Shown here piece by piece: positions 1 to 5,654 of a stretch of 11,575 bases of DNA. Under the pieces are notes generated by a model that did not search any database, was not told the DNA's origin, and was given only the letters and a program-made list of their open reading frames with translations. The position numbers were made by a program, and so were the translations under genes. The DNA is from RBG-16-64-43 sp964353865 (GTDB taxonomy: Bacteria; Chloroflexota; Anaerolineae; Anaerolineales; RBG-16-64-43), in NCBI GenBank assembly GCA_964353865.1, contig CAYGXJ010000105.1, positions 1-11,575 of the forward strand. The letters run 5' to 3'. Within the stretch, counting starts at the first letter, position 1; every line of letters starts with the position of its first letter.

Positions 1-918
1 CTGGGCGCCTGCCGGCGGGGGCTCAAGCGCAGCGGCACGTTGTGGGTCATCGGTTCGTATCACAACATCTATCGGGTCGGGGCGATCCGCATGGACCTCG
101 GCTTCTGGATTCTCAATGACATGGTGTGGGTCAAGACCAACCCCGTGCCCAATTTCCGCGGCGTGCGTTTCACCAACGCGCACGAGACGCTACTCTGGGC
201 GCAAAAGGAAAAGGGTGCGCCCTACACCTTCGACCACCGCGCAATAACATCGCTCAACGAGGGCCTGCAAATGCGCTCCGACTGGGCGCTGCCCATCTGC
301 TCGGGGCGTGAGCGGCTGCGCCTCGCGGGTGCAAAGGCGCACTCGACCCAGAAGCCGGAGGCCTTGCTCTACCGCGTGCTGCTGGCCAGTTCGAGCCCGG
401 GCCAGGTTGTGCTCGACCCGTTTTTCGGCACGGGGACGACCGGCGTCGCTGCGCGCCGCCTGGGCCGGAACTGGATCGGCATTGAGCGCGAGGCGACCTA
501 CGTCGCCCTCGCCCGGCGGCGCCTCGCGCGTGTGCCTGCGTCCGCCCTTCCGCCTGCCGCGCTGGCCTCCCTCAATCCACGCAGCCTCCCGCGCATCCCC
601 TTCGGCGCGCTGCTCGAACACGGGCTCTTGCGGCCGAGCGCCACGCCGTGCTTCGGTCCGCAAGGTAAGACCTCCGCGCGCGTCCTGGCCGACGGTTCAC
701 TGCAGGCCGGAACGCGGCGCGGCTCGATACACCAGATCGCGCGCGCCTTGCGCCGCGCGCCGTGCAACGGGTGGGAGGTGTGGACCTACCGCGACCCGCG
801 CACACGCCGCCGCCAGCCCATCATCCGGCTGCGCCAGAAGTTGCGCAAGCGCGGCTGCCCGGGCCATCCTGCGCCGCGGGCCACGCTCGCCCGACCCACA
901 CTCACCAAAGGGAGGTAG
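1..918 (+). CDS. CcrM/HinfI-type adenine-N6 DNA methyltransferase, 5'-truncated by window
   Basis: Beta-class SAM-dependent DNA methyltransferase; the relatives I recognise methylate adenine in GANTC. The frame is open from base 1, so the true start and the catalytic DPPY motif lie upstream of the window. Visible features in order: GTLWVIGSYHNIYRVG (about 34-84), LGFWILND, NFRGVRFTNAHETLLWA, QMRSDW, the TQKPEALL motif (about 346-369) and the SAM-binding DPFFGTGTTG (415-444). This is the motif order of the CcrM/HinfI subfamily, and the match to CcrM as I remember it is close along the whole stretch. After a short linker, bases ~583-830 encode a RAMA-type domain (IPFGALLEHGLL, VLADGSLQAGTRRGSIHQIA, CNGWEVW), the C-terminal DNA-contacting module of CcrM. 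A basic tail precedes TAG. No restriction nuclease is visible downstream, so it may be a solitary methylase; upstream is unknown. GANTC specificity is inferred. Confidence 0.9.
   Translation: MGACRRGLKRSGTLWVIGSYHNIYRVGAIRMDLGFWILNDMVWVKTNPVPNFRGVRFTNAHETLLWAQKEKGAPYTFDHRAITSLNEGLQMRSDWALPICSGRERLRLAGAKAHSTQKPEALLYRVLLASSSPGQVVLDPFFGTGTTGVAARRLGRNWIGIEREATYVALARRRLARVPASALPPAALASLNPRSLPRIPFGALLEHGLLRPSATPCFGPQGKTSARVLADGSLQAGTRRGSIHQIARALRRAPCNGWEVWTYRDPRTRRRQPIIRLRQKLRKRGCPGHPAPRATLARPTLTKGR
908..916 (+). promoter_or_regulatory. Shine-Dalgarno of pepF embedded in the methylase 3' end
   Basis: AAAGGGAGGT lies over the last codons and stop of the methylase (TAG at 916-918), about 5 nt before the GTG at 921. 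The strong site decides the GTG start of the peptidase and, with the 2-nt intergenic gap, suggests translational coupling of the two genes. Confidence 0.7.
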
Positions 919-920
919 AG

Positions 921-2702
921 GTGACAGGCACCTACACCCAGAAGCGCTGGTCGCTCCTCGATCTATTCCCCGGGCAGGGCTCGCCCGAGATGAAGGCGGC
1001 CCTCGCGGAACTCGATGAGCGCGTGACCCGTTTTGAAGGCACGCGTTCGCGGCTCACGCCGGAGATCGACACCGGGGCCCTGCTCGAGCAGCTCAAGGCG
1101 CTCGAGATGATCACCCACCTCATCCAACGCATCTCCGGCTTCGCCGAGTTGTGGTTCTCAGAGAACACGCAGGACCAGGAGGCGCAGGCCTTTCTGGCCT
1201 CGCTCGAAAACCGCCTGGCCGAAGTGGCCAACCGCGTGCTCTTCTTCAGCCTGTGGTGGAAGGGGCTTGAGGAGGCAGACGCGCAGCGGCTGCTCGAGGC
1301 CTCCGGTGCGTATCGCTACTACCTCGAGGAGATGCGCCACTTCCGCCCGCACACCCTCAGCGAACCGGAAGAGAAAGTCATCAACCTCAAAGACGTGACC
1401 GGTGCGCGCGCGTTGCAGACGCTGTACTCGATGATCACCAACCGCTATCAGTTCGAGCTGGACGTGGCGGGCGAGAAGAAGAAGCTCACCCGCGGCGAGC
1501 TGATGGTTCACGTGCGACAGTCGGACCCGGACCAACGCGCTGCGGCTTACCAGGAGCTGTATCGCGTGTACGGCGGCGATGGCCCGCTGCTCTCACAGAT
1601 CTACTCAGCCCTCGCGCGCGATTGGCACAATGAGCACCTCGGCCTGCGGCGCTTTGGGTCGCCCTTGGCCGTGCGCAACCTGCACAACGACCTGCCGGAT
1701 GCGGTGGTCGACACGCTGCTCGAAGTGTGCCGCGAGAACGCGGGCCTCTTCCAGCGCTTCTTCCGCCTCAAGGCGCGCTGGCTGAACCTCCCGCGCCTGC
1801 GGCGCTACGACATCTACGCGCCGGTGGCCGTCTCCGACAAGCGCTACACCTTCGCCCAGGCCACCCAGCTCGTGCTGGGCAGCATGGAGCGATTCGAGCC
1901 GAAGGTCGCCCGACTGGCCGAGCGCGTGATGGCCGAGGACCATCTCGATTCGCAGGTGCGCGCGGGCAAACGCTCGGGCGCCTTCTGCGCCTCGACCGTC
2001 CCCGGCCAGACGCCGTGGGTGCTCTCGAACTTCCAGGGGCGAGCCGACGATGTCGCGACCCTGGCTCACGAGCTGGGGCATGCCATCCACTCGATGCTGG
2101 CCGCCCATCACCCGCTGTTCACTTTCCACGCCTCGCTGCCGCTGGCCGAAACGGCCTCCACTTTTGCCGAAATGCTGCTCATCGACCAGTTGCTCGCGGA
2201 CGAGGCGGACCCCGGCGTGAGGCGCGACCTCTTGTTCCACCAGCTGGATGATGCCTACGCCACCATCGGGCGCCAGGCCTTCTTCGCCCTGTTCGAAAAG
2301 GAGGCTCACCAGCGGGTGCAGGCCGGCGCGGCCACCGACGAGTTGTGCCGGGCCTACCTTGACAATCTGCACGCCCAATTCGGCGAGGCGGTCGAGGTGG
2401 CCGATGAATTCCGCTGGGAGTGGGTCTCCATCCCGCACATTTACGATGTGCCCTTCTACGTGTATGCCTATGCCTTCGGCCAGCTGTTGGTGCTGGCGCT
2501 TTACCGCCAATACCAGGCGGAGGGGCGCGCCTTCATCCCGCGCTACTTGGATCTGCTCTCGGCCGGCGGCTCGGCCAGCCCGAACGAGATCCTCCTTCGC
2601 GCCGGACTGAACATGGAGCAGCGCGCCTTCTGGCAGGGCGGGTTTGATGCGCTCTCGGCGCGCATCGCGGAACTTGAGAAACTGCCGCTCGTGAGTGCGT
2701 GA
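921..2702 (+). CDS. pepF: M3-family oligoendopeptidase F (zinc metallopeptidase)
   Basis: Cytoplasmic zinc metallopeptidase of the M3 (thimet/PepF) family, which cleaves short oligopeptides during peptide turnover. The 593-aa length is normal for PepF. The zinc motif HELGH is at residues 383-387 (H383 and H387 ligands, E384 general base), followed by LPLAETAS with E410 as the likely third ligand. The N-terminal half (about 110-190) is the helical PepF-type lid, and the C-terminal part carries the YDVPFYVYAYAFGQ stretch typical of the substrate channel. No signal peptide is seen. The GTG at 921 is chosen over in-frame upstream starts because a strong ribosome site precedes it and the homologous N-terminus (TYTQKRWSLLDLFPG) begins there; anything earlier would overlap the methylase. 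It follows the methylase by 2 nt and is probably co-transcribed with it, though a functional link is not obvious. It ends before a hairpin facing a convergent gene. Confidence 0.93.
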   Translation: MTGTYTQKRWSLLDLFPGQGSPEMKAALAELDERVTRFEGTRSRLTPEIDTGALLEQLKALEMITHLIQRISGFAELWFSENTQDQEAQAFLASLENRLAEVANRVLFFSLWWKGLEEADAQRLLEASGAYRYYLEEMRHFRPHTLSEPEEKVINLKDVTGARALQTLYSMITNRYQFELDVAGEKKKLTRGELMVHVRQSDPDQRAAAYQELYRVYGGDGPLLSQIYSALARDWHNEHLGLRRFGSPLAVRNLHNDLPDAVVDTLLEVCRENAGLFQRFFRLKARWLNLPRLRRYDIYAPVAVSDKRYTFAQATQLVLGSMERFEPKVARLAERVMAEDHLDSQVRAGKRSGAFCASTVPGQTPWVLSNFQGRADDVATLAHELGHAIHSMLAAHHPLFTFHASLPLAETASTFAEMLLIDQLLADEADPGVRRDLLFHQLDDAYATIGRQAFFALFEKEAHQRVQAGAATDELCRAYLDNLHAQFGEAVEVADEFRWEWVSIPHIYDVPFYVYAYAFGQLLVLALYRQYQAEGRAFIPRYLDLLSAGGSASPNEILLRAGLNMEQRAFWQGGFDALSARIAELEKLPLVSA

Positions 2703-2747
2703 GACAGGCCCTCGCCACGCGCCTTGCCCCCGGCTCGCGTACAACGA

Positions 2748-2775
2748 ACCGGGCTGCCTTTGCGGGCAGCCCGGT
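2748..2775. terminator. Hairpin between convergent pepF and the SIMPL lipoprotein gene
   Basis: An 11-bp perfect stem, arms ACCGGGCTGCC and GGCAGCCCGGT, with a 6-nt loop (2759-2764). It lies 45 nt after the pepF stop and 22 nt after the stop of the opposing gene. There is no real T-tract on the plus side. On the minus side the stem is followed by a mildly T-rich TTCGTTGT. It probably serves as a bidirectional transcription end; function is inferred from position and stem quality. Confidence 0.65.
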
Positions 2776-2797
2776 GTCCATCCTGTTGCGACTGAGG

Positions 2798-3520
2798 CTA
2801 CTTGATTGCGTACGCGACCGAGACCTGCACCGTGACCGTGAGCGACCCGGCCGAGACCGGCACCGGCGCGCCGCCCCCGCCGTAGCCCATGGCCTTCTCG
2901 TTGGCAAAGCTGGTCACCGGCATGGCGTACGACTCGTTGATCGAGATCGGTTTGCCCAGGGTTACCCCGGCGCTGTCGGCGAGCGCCGTGGCGCGCGCCT
3001 TGGCATCCTCCATCGCCTTGAGGCGCGCCTCGGCCATGGCCGCGGTCGGATCCTCAATGTTGAACGACACGCCGTTGACCGTGTTGGCCCCCGCCTTGAG
3101 CGCCGCCGAAAGCACATCCCCAACCTTGGGGATATCGCGCGCGATGAAGGTGACCGTGTTGCTCACCACGTAAACACGCGCGCCGGTCGGCTGGCCGGTC
3201 TGATCGAATTGATCCTGCGCGTAGACGCTGAAACCTGCGGTCTGGATGTCTTTCTCGAGAATCCCGGCCGCCTTGAGCGCCTCCACCACCGCCTGGGCGC
3301 GGGTAATGTTCTCACCCACCGCCTCGGCCACGTCGACATTGCGGGTCTCGACGCCCAGCGTGGCGGTCGCAACATCCGGGGTCACTTCCACCTGACCTTC
3401 GCCCATCACGTTGAGCGAATGCTCGGCCGGGTACCCGCCTGCCGCCGGCGTGCCCACGCAGCCCGCCGCCAATGCCAGGGCCACCAGGCCCAGCGTGAAA
3501 AGGTAAGTCGTGCGTTTCAT
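2798..3520 (-). CDS. SIMPL-domain (DUF541) lipoprotein
   Basis: Predicted membrane-anchored extracytoplasmic protein of the SIMPL/DUF541 family (relatives include E. coli YggE and the signalling molecule interacting with mouse pelle-like kinase); the biochemical role of bacterial members is poorly defined, with links to oxidative stress. The 240-aa product begins with a lipoprotein signal (KRTTYLF, hydrophobic core, lipobox LAAGC with Cys21). Mature features: HSLNVMGEGQVEVTPDVATA (res 34-53), the usual start of the domain; the conserved ARDIPKVGDVLSAALKAGAN region (128-146); the AEARLKAMEDAKARATALA helix (164-181); and the final beta strands to residue 240. The ATG at 3520 is preferred to an in-frame start at 3562 because AAGGAGGAG sits 6 nt before it and the signal peptide begins there. 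It lies downstream of moaA on the same strand, 172 nt away, and probably has its own promoter. Confidence 0.9.
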   Translation of the reverse strand: MKRTTYLFTLGLVALALAAGCVGTPAAGGYPAEHSLNVMGEGQVEVTPDVATATLGVETRNVDVAEAVGENITRAQAVVEALKAAGILEKDIQTAGFSVYAQDQFDQTGQPTGARVYVVSNTVTFIARDIPKVGDVLSAALKAGANTVNGVSFNIEDPTAAMAEARLKAMEDAKARATALADSAGVTLGKPISINESYAMPVTSFANEKAMGYGGGGAPVPVSAGSLTVTVQVSVAYAIK

Positions 3521-3526
3521 GTTGTG

Positions 3527-3535
3527 CTCCTCCTT
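3527..3535 (-). promoter_or_regulatory. Strong ribosome binding site of the SIMPL lipoprotein gene
   Basis: AAGGAGGAG on the minus strand, 6 nt upstream of the ATG at 3520. This near-consensus site selects the start that begins the lipoprotein signal peptide over the in-frame upstream start at 3562. Confidence 0.8.
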
Positions 3536-3567
3536 GGAATTCGATGCGTGCAGGACGTCCACGGCTC

Positions 3568-3573
3568 ATTGTA
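3568..3573 (-). promoter_or_regulatory. Possible -10 element for the SIMPL lipoprotein gene
   Basis: TACAAT on the minus strand matches five of six bases of the -10 consensus and would place the transcription start about 40 nt before the ATG at 3520. No good -35 hexamer is found at 16-18 nt. A weaker alternative (TTGCCT at 3629-3634, 17-nt spacer, TAGTAC at 3606-3611) lies upstream. The rest of the 3521-3692 gap is GC-rich with short inverted repeats (for example CCCGGC/GCCGGG at 3647-3661), but no convincing moaA terminator. Confidence 0.3.
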
Positions 3574-3692
3574 TCCGCAGTTGTCCGGCAGGCCCTCAGT
3601 AATTTGTACTACCTATGAGAGACGTTCTAGGCAAGCGAGGAGTTCCCCCGGCCGCGCCGGGCAGGTCACCCAGCCGGCCCGGGCCCGATCGA

Positions 3693-4691
3693 CTACCCGC
3701 CGATCTCGCTCATCATCCGCTTGCCGGCCACCACGTTGTGGGCCAGCCCGTGGCCCCACGGCTTGTGCCAGATGGCCTCCCCCACGCGGGCTTCGATCTC
3801 GGGCATCGCCAGGCCGGAGCGCAGCAGCGAGAGCAGATCCAGTTCCTTTTTGCGCAGGAGGCACAGGCGCAGCCGCCCGTCGGCCGTGAGCCTCGCGCGC
3901 GAGCACTGGGCGCAGAAGGGCTGGGTCACCGAGGCGATGAAGCCCAAGGTGCCGGTGGCGCCCGGCAGGCGGTACAGGCGGGCTTCCCCGTCCAGGATCG
4001 GCGCCGGGGTCGCGGGCCGCGCGCTCACTGGCGCGAGCGGACCGAAGGCCGCCTCCAGCCGGGCGATCATCTCGTGGGTCGGCACAACGTGCGCCTGCTG
4101 GAAATCGCTGATCGAGCCGAGCGGCATCATCTCAATGAAGCGCACCTGCCAGTCGTTTTCGAGCGTCAGGCGCGCCAATCCCGGCAGGTTGTCCTCGTTG
4201 TAGCCGCGCACGACGACCGCGTTGAGCTTGACCGGCAAGAGGCCCGCACGCTCGGCCGCGTGCACCCCGGCCCACACGCGCTCCAGCGCCCCCCAGCGCG
4301 TGATGCGGTGGAAGCGTTCCGCGTCCAGCGTGTCGAGGCTGACGTTCACCCGCTCGAGGCCCGCCCGTGCCAGAGGCTCGGCCAGCTTCTCGAGCAGCAT
4401 GCCATTGGTGGTCATCGACAACGAGCGCACCCCGGGCGTGGCCGCGATGGCCCGCACGATCTCGACCAGGTTCTCGCGCGCGGTCGGTTCGCCGCCGGTC
4501 AGACGGAACTTGCGGAAGCCGAGGCGCGCGAACATCTGCGTCAGCGCAATCAGTTCCCCGTCCTGCATCAGCTCCGCCCGCGGCCGGAAGTGCATCTGCT
4601 CCGGCATGCAATACACGCAGCGCAGGTTGCAGCGGTCGGTCAGGCTGATGCGCAGATAGTGGATGCTGCGCCCGAAACGATCCTCAGGCAT
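3693..4691 (-). CDS. moaA: GTP 3',8-cyclase MoaA (radical SAM)
   Basis: Radical SAM enzyme that converts GTP to 3',8-cyclo-7,8-dihydro-GTP, the first step of molybdenum cofactor synthesis, in partnership with MoaC. The 332-aa length is typical. The N-terminal [4Fe-4S] cluster motif CNLRCVYC has Cys at 21, 25 and 28, and the SAM-binding GGEP is at 66-69. The substrate-side cluster is represented by C260, C263 and C277 in FCAQCSRARLTADGRLRLC. The protein ends in the double glycine (331-332) that is conserved and important in this family. The ATG at 4691 has GGAG 5 nt upstream and starts the usual RSIHYLRISLTDRCN region. No other moa or mog gene is in the window, so the rest of the pathway must be elsewhere. 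It is divergent from the CBS-ACT gene. Confidence 0.96.
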   Translation of the reverse strand: MPEDRFGRSIHYLRISLTDRCNLRCVYCMPEQMHFRPRAELMQDGELIALTQMFARLGFRKFRLTGGEPTARENLVEIVRAIAATPGVRSLSMTTNGMLLEKLAEPLARAGLERVNVSLDTLDAERFHRITRWGALERVWAGVHAAERAGLLPVKLNAVVVRGYNEDNLPGLARLTLENDWQVRFIEMMPLGSISDFQQAHVVPTHEMIARLEAAFGPLAPVSARPATPAPILDGEARLYRLPGATGTLGFIASVTQPFCAQCSRARLTADGRLRLCLLRKKELDLLSLLRSGLAMPEIEARVGEAIWHKPWGHGLAHNVVAGKRMMSEIGG

Positions 4692-4713
4692 TATTTCTCC
4701 ATTCCAGGTAAAT

Positions 4714-4743
4714 ATTCTACCAATTTGCTCGCGTGTTCGTCAA
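4714..4743 (-). promoter_or_regulatory. Sigma70-like promoter of moaA
   Basis: On the minus strand TTGACG (4738-4743, five of six consensus bases) and TAGAAT (4714-4719, five of six) are separated by 18 nt. The expected start near 4707 gives a short leader of about 16 nt holding GGAG before the ATG at 4691. This is the best promoter in the window. There is no room for a Moco riboswitch in such a leader. Confidence 0.7.
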
Positions 4744-4895
4744 ACCCCTTCTTTTCTGCTGGAGATGCTTCATTCAGGCAGCCTTTCCCTCCTCGGTCGC
4801 GGTATGCGGACCGCCAGGCGCACCTCGCCCGCGGCTGCCCACAGGGTGTGCCGCGGATTGGTCCATGGCGCCGCACCCGGCTCCAGCCGATGGGG

Positions 4896-4923
4896 TAAGA
4901 TTGCGTGGCGGGCACTGCCCGCC
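4896..4923 (+). promoter_or_regulatory. Possible -10 and adjoining inverted repeat before the CBS-ACT gene
   Basis: TAAGAT (4896-4901) resembles a -10, but no good -35 was found. Just downstream is an inverted repeat, GGCGGGCA / TGCCCGCC (4907-4914 and 4916-4923), centred on one base. It overlaps the expected transcription start and lies 13 nt before the ribosome site. It could be an operator or a short 5' leader hairpin. The remainder of the 256-nt gap between moaA and this gene holds the moaA promoter and nothing else I can name. Confidence 0.35.
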
Positions 4924-4936
4924 GCCCCACCCAGAG

Positions 4937-4942
4937 AGGAGG
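4937..4942 (+). promoter_or_regulatory. Ribosome binding site of the CBS-ACT gene
   Basis: AGGAGG, 5 nt before the ATG at 4948. It fixes the start at the beginning of the first CBS domain and excludes earlier in-frame starts in the moaA promoter region. Confidence 0.8.
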
Positions 4943-4947
4943 ACTGT

Positions 4948-5589
4948 ATGCTCGTCCGCGAACGAATGAGCAAGCCCGTCGTTTCCATCCCTCCCGAGAC
5001 GCCGGTCAACGAGGCCCTCAGCCTGATGCGGGAGCGCGGCTTTGAGCGCCTGCCGGTCGTCGAAAACGGGCGGATGGTGGGCATCGTCACCCAAAAGCAC
5101 CTGCTCCTGGCTTCGCCCTCGCCGGCCACCTCGCTCAGCATGTGGGAGATCAACTATCTGCTCTCCAAGCTCACGGTCGAGCGGGTCATGAGCCGGGAGG
5201 TGGTCACGGTCGGCGACGACACGCCCATCGAGGAGGCCGCCCGCATCCTGGCCGACCGCGGCATCAGCGGCATGCCGGTCATGCACGGCGCGCAACTGGT
5301 CGGCATCATCACCGAAACCGACCTCTTCAAGCTGTTCCTCGAGTTCATGGGTGCGCGCGAACGTGGCGTGCGCGCGACTCTCCTGGTGAAGGAAGAAAAG
5401 GGCGGCCTGGCGCACCTGGCCCGCGCCATTGCCGATGCCGGGGGCAATATCGTGGCCATGGGCCTGTTCCGCGGCGAGGATGCCGGGAGCCGCACGGCCA
5501 CGGTCAAGGTCGGCGGGATCACGGCCGAGGCTCTGGAGCAAGCGGTCCGCCCGCACGCGCTGCGCGTCATCGATGTGCGCACGCTCTAG
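4948..5589 (+). CDS. CBS-domain pair plus ACT domain regulatory protein (AcuB-like)
   Basis: Small cytoplasmic regulatory protein of 213 aa. The first CBS motif spans about residues 1-57 (RERMSKPVVSIPPETPVNEA, RLPVVENGRMVGIVTQKHLL) and the second about 75-133 (VERVMSREVVTVGDDTPIEE, GMPVMHGAQLVGIITETDLF). An ACT-like domain covers about 142-213 (RATLLVKEEKGGLAHLARAI, GGNIVAMGLF). Paired CBS domains usually bind adenine nucleotides, and ACT domains bind small ligands such as amino acids. The architecture matches proteins annotated AcuB, but acetoin utilisation genes are absent here, so that role should not be assumed. The ligand and target are unknown. The gene stands alone, divergent from moaA and convergent with uvrB. 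A sensing role for nucleotide or amino-acid status is inference. Confidence 0.88.
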   Translation: MLVRERMSKPVVSIPPETPVNEALSLMRERGFERLPVVENGRMVGIVTQKHLLLASPSPATSLSMWEINYLLSKLTVERVMSREVVTVGDDTPIEEAARILADRGISGMPVMHGAQLVGIITETDLFKLFLEFMGARERGVRATLLVKEEKGGLAHLARAIADAGGNIVAMGLFRGEDAGSRTATVKVGGITAEALEQAVRPHALRVIDVRTL

Positions 5590-5608
5590 CCCGACCCTGC
5601 CCACAAAA

Positions 5609-5637
5609 ACAACAGGCGCCTCACCGGCGCCTGTTGT
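5609..5637. terminator. Strong bidirectional terminator between the CBS-ACT gene and uvrB
   Basis: Perfect 12-bp stem, arms ACAACAGGCGCC and GGCGCCTGTTGT, with a 5-nt loop (5621-5625). On the minus strand it is followed by a run of T (complement of the A-tract 5605-5609), making it a classical intrinsic terminator for uvrB, whose stop is 17 nt away. It also lies 19 nt after the CBS-ACT stop and can end that transcript, with the A-tract on its upstream side. Confidence 0.88.
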
Positions 5638-5654
5638 GATTCGATGCGGGACTG

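Noticed and set aside
762..920. Upstream in-frame extension of pepF
   Set aside because: It would overlap the methylase RAMA domain. The GTG at 921 has a strong ribosome site and matches the family N-terminus.
1605..2744. Long open frame (379 codons) on the minus strand opposite pepF
   Set aside because: It is fully antisense to a clear M3 peptidase, has no recognisable domain, and is of the type GC-rich codon bias produces.
2699..3889. Long plus-strand open frame (396 codons) across the SIMPL gene and the end of moaA
   Set aside because: It is antisense to two well-supported genes and rich in Arg, His and Gly without any domain: a codon-bias shadow.
3539..5648. Ten-base match ATTCGATGCG in two intergenic regions (3539-3548 and 5639-5648)
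   Set aside because: A 10-mer coincidence among about 1 kb of intergenic sequence is expected by chance, and the flanks do not match.
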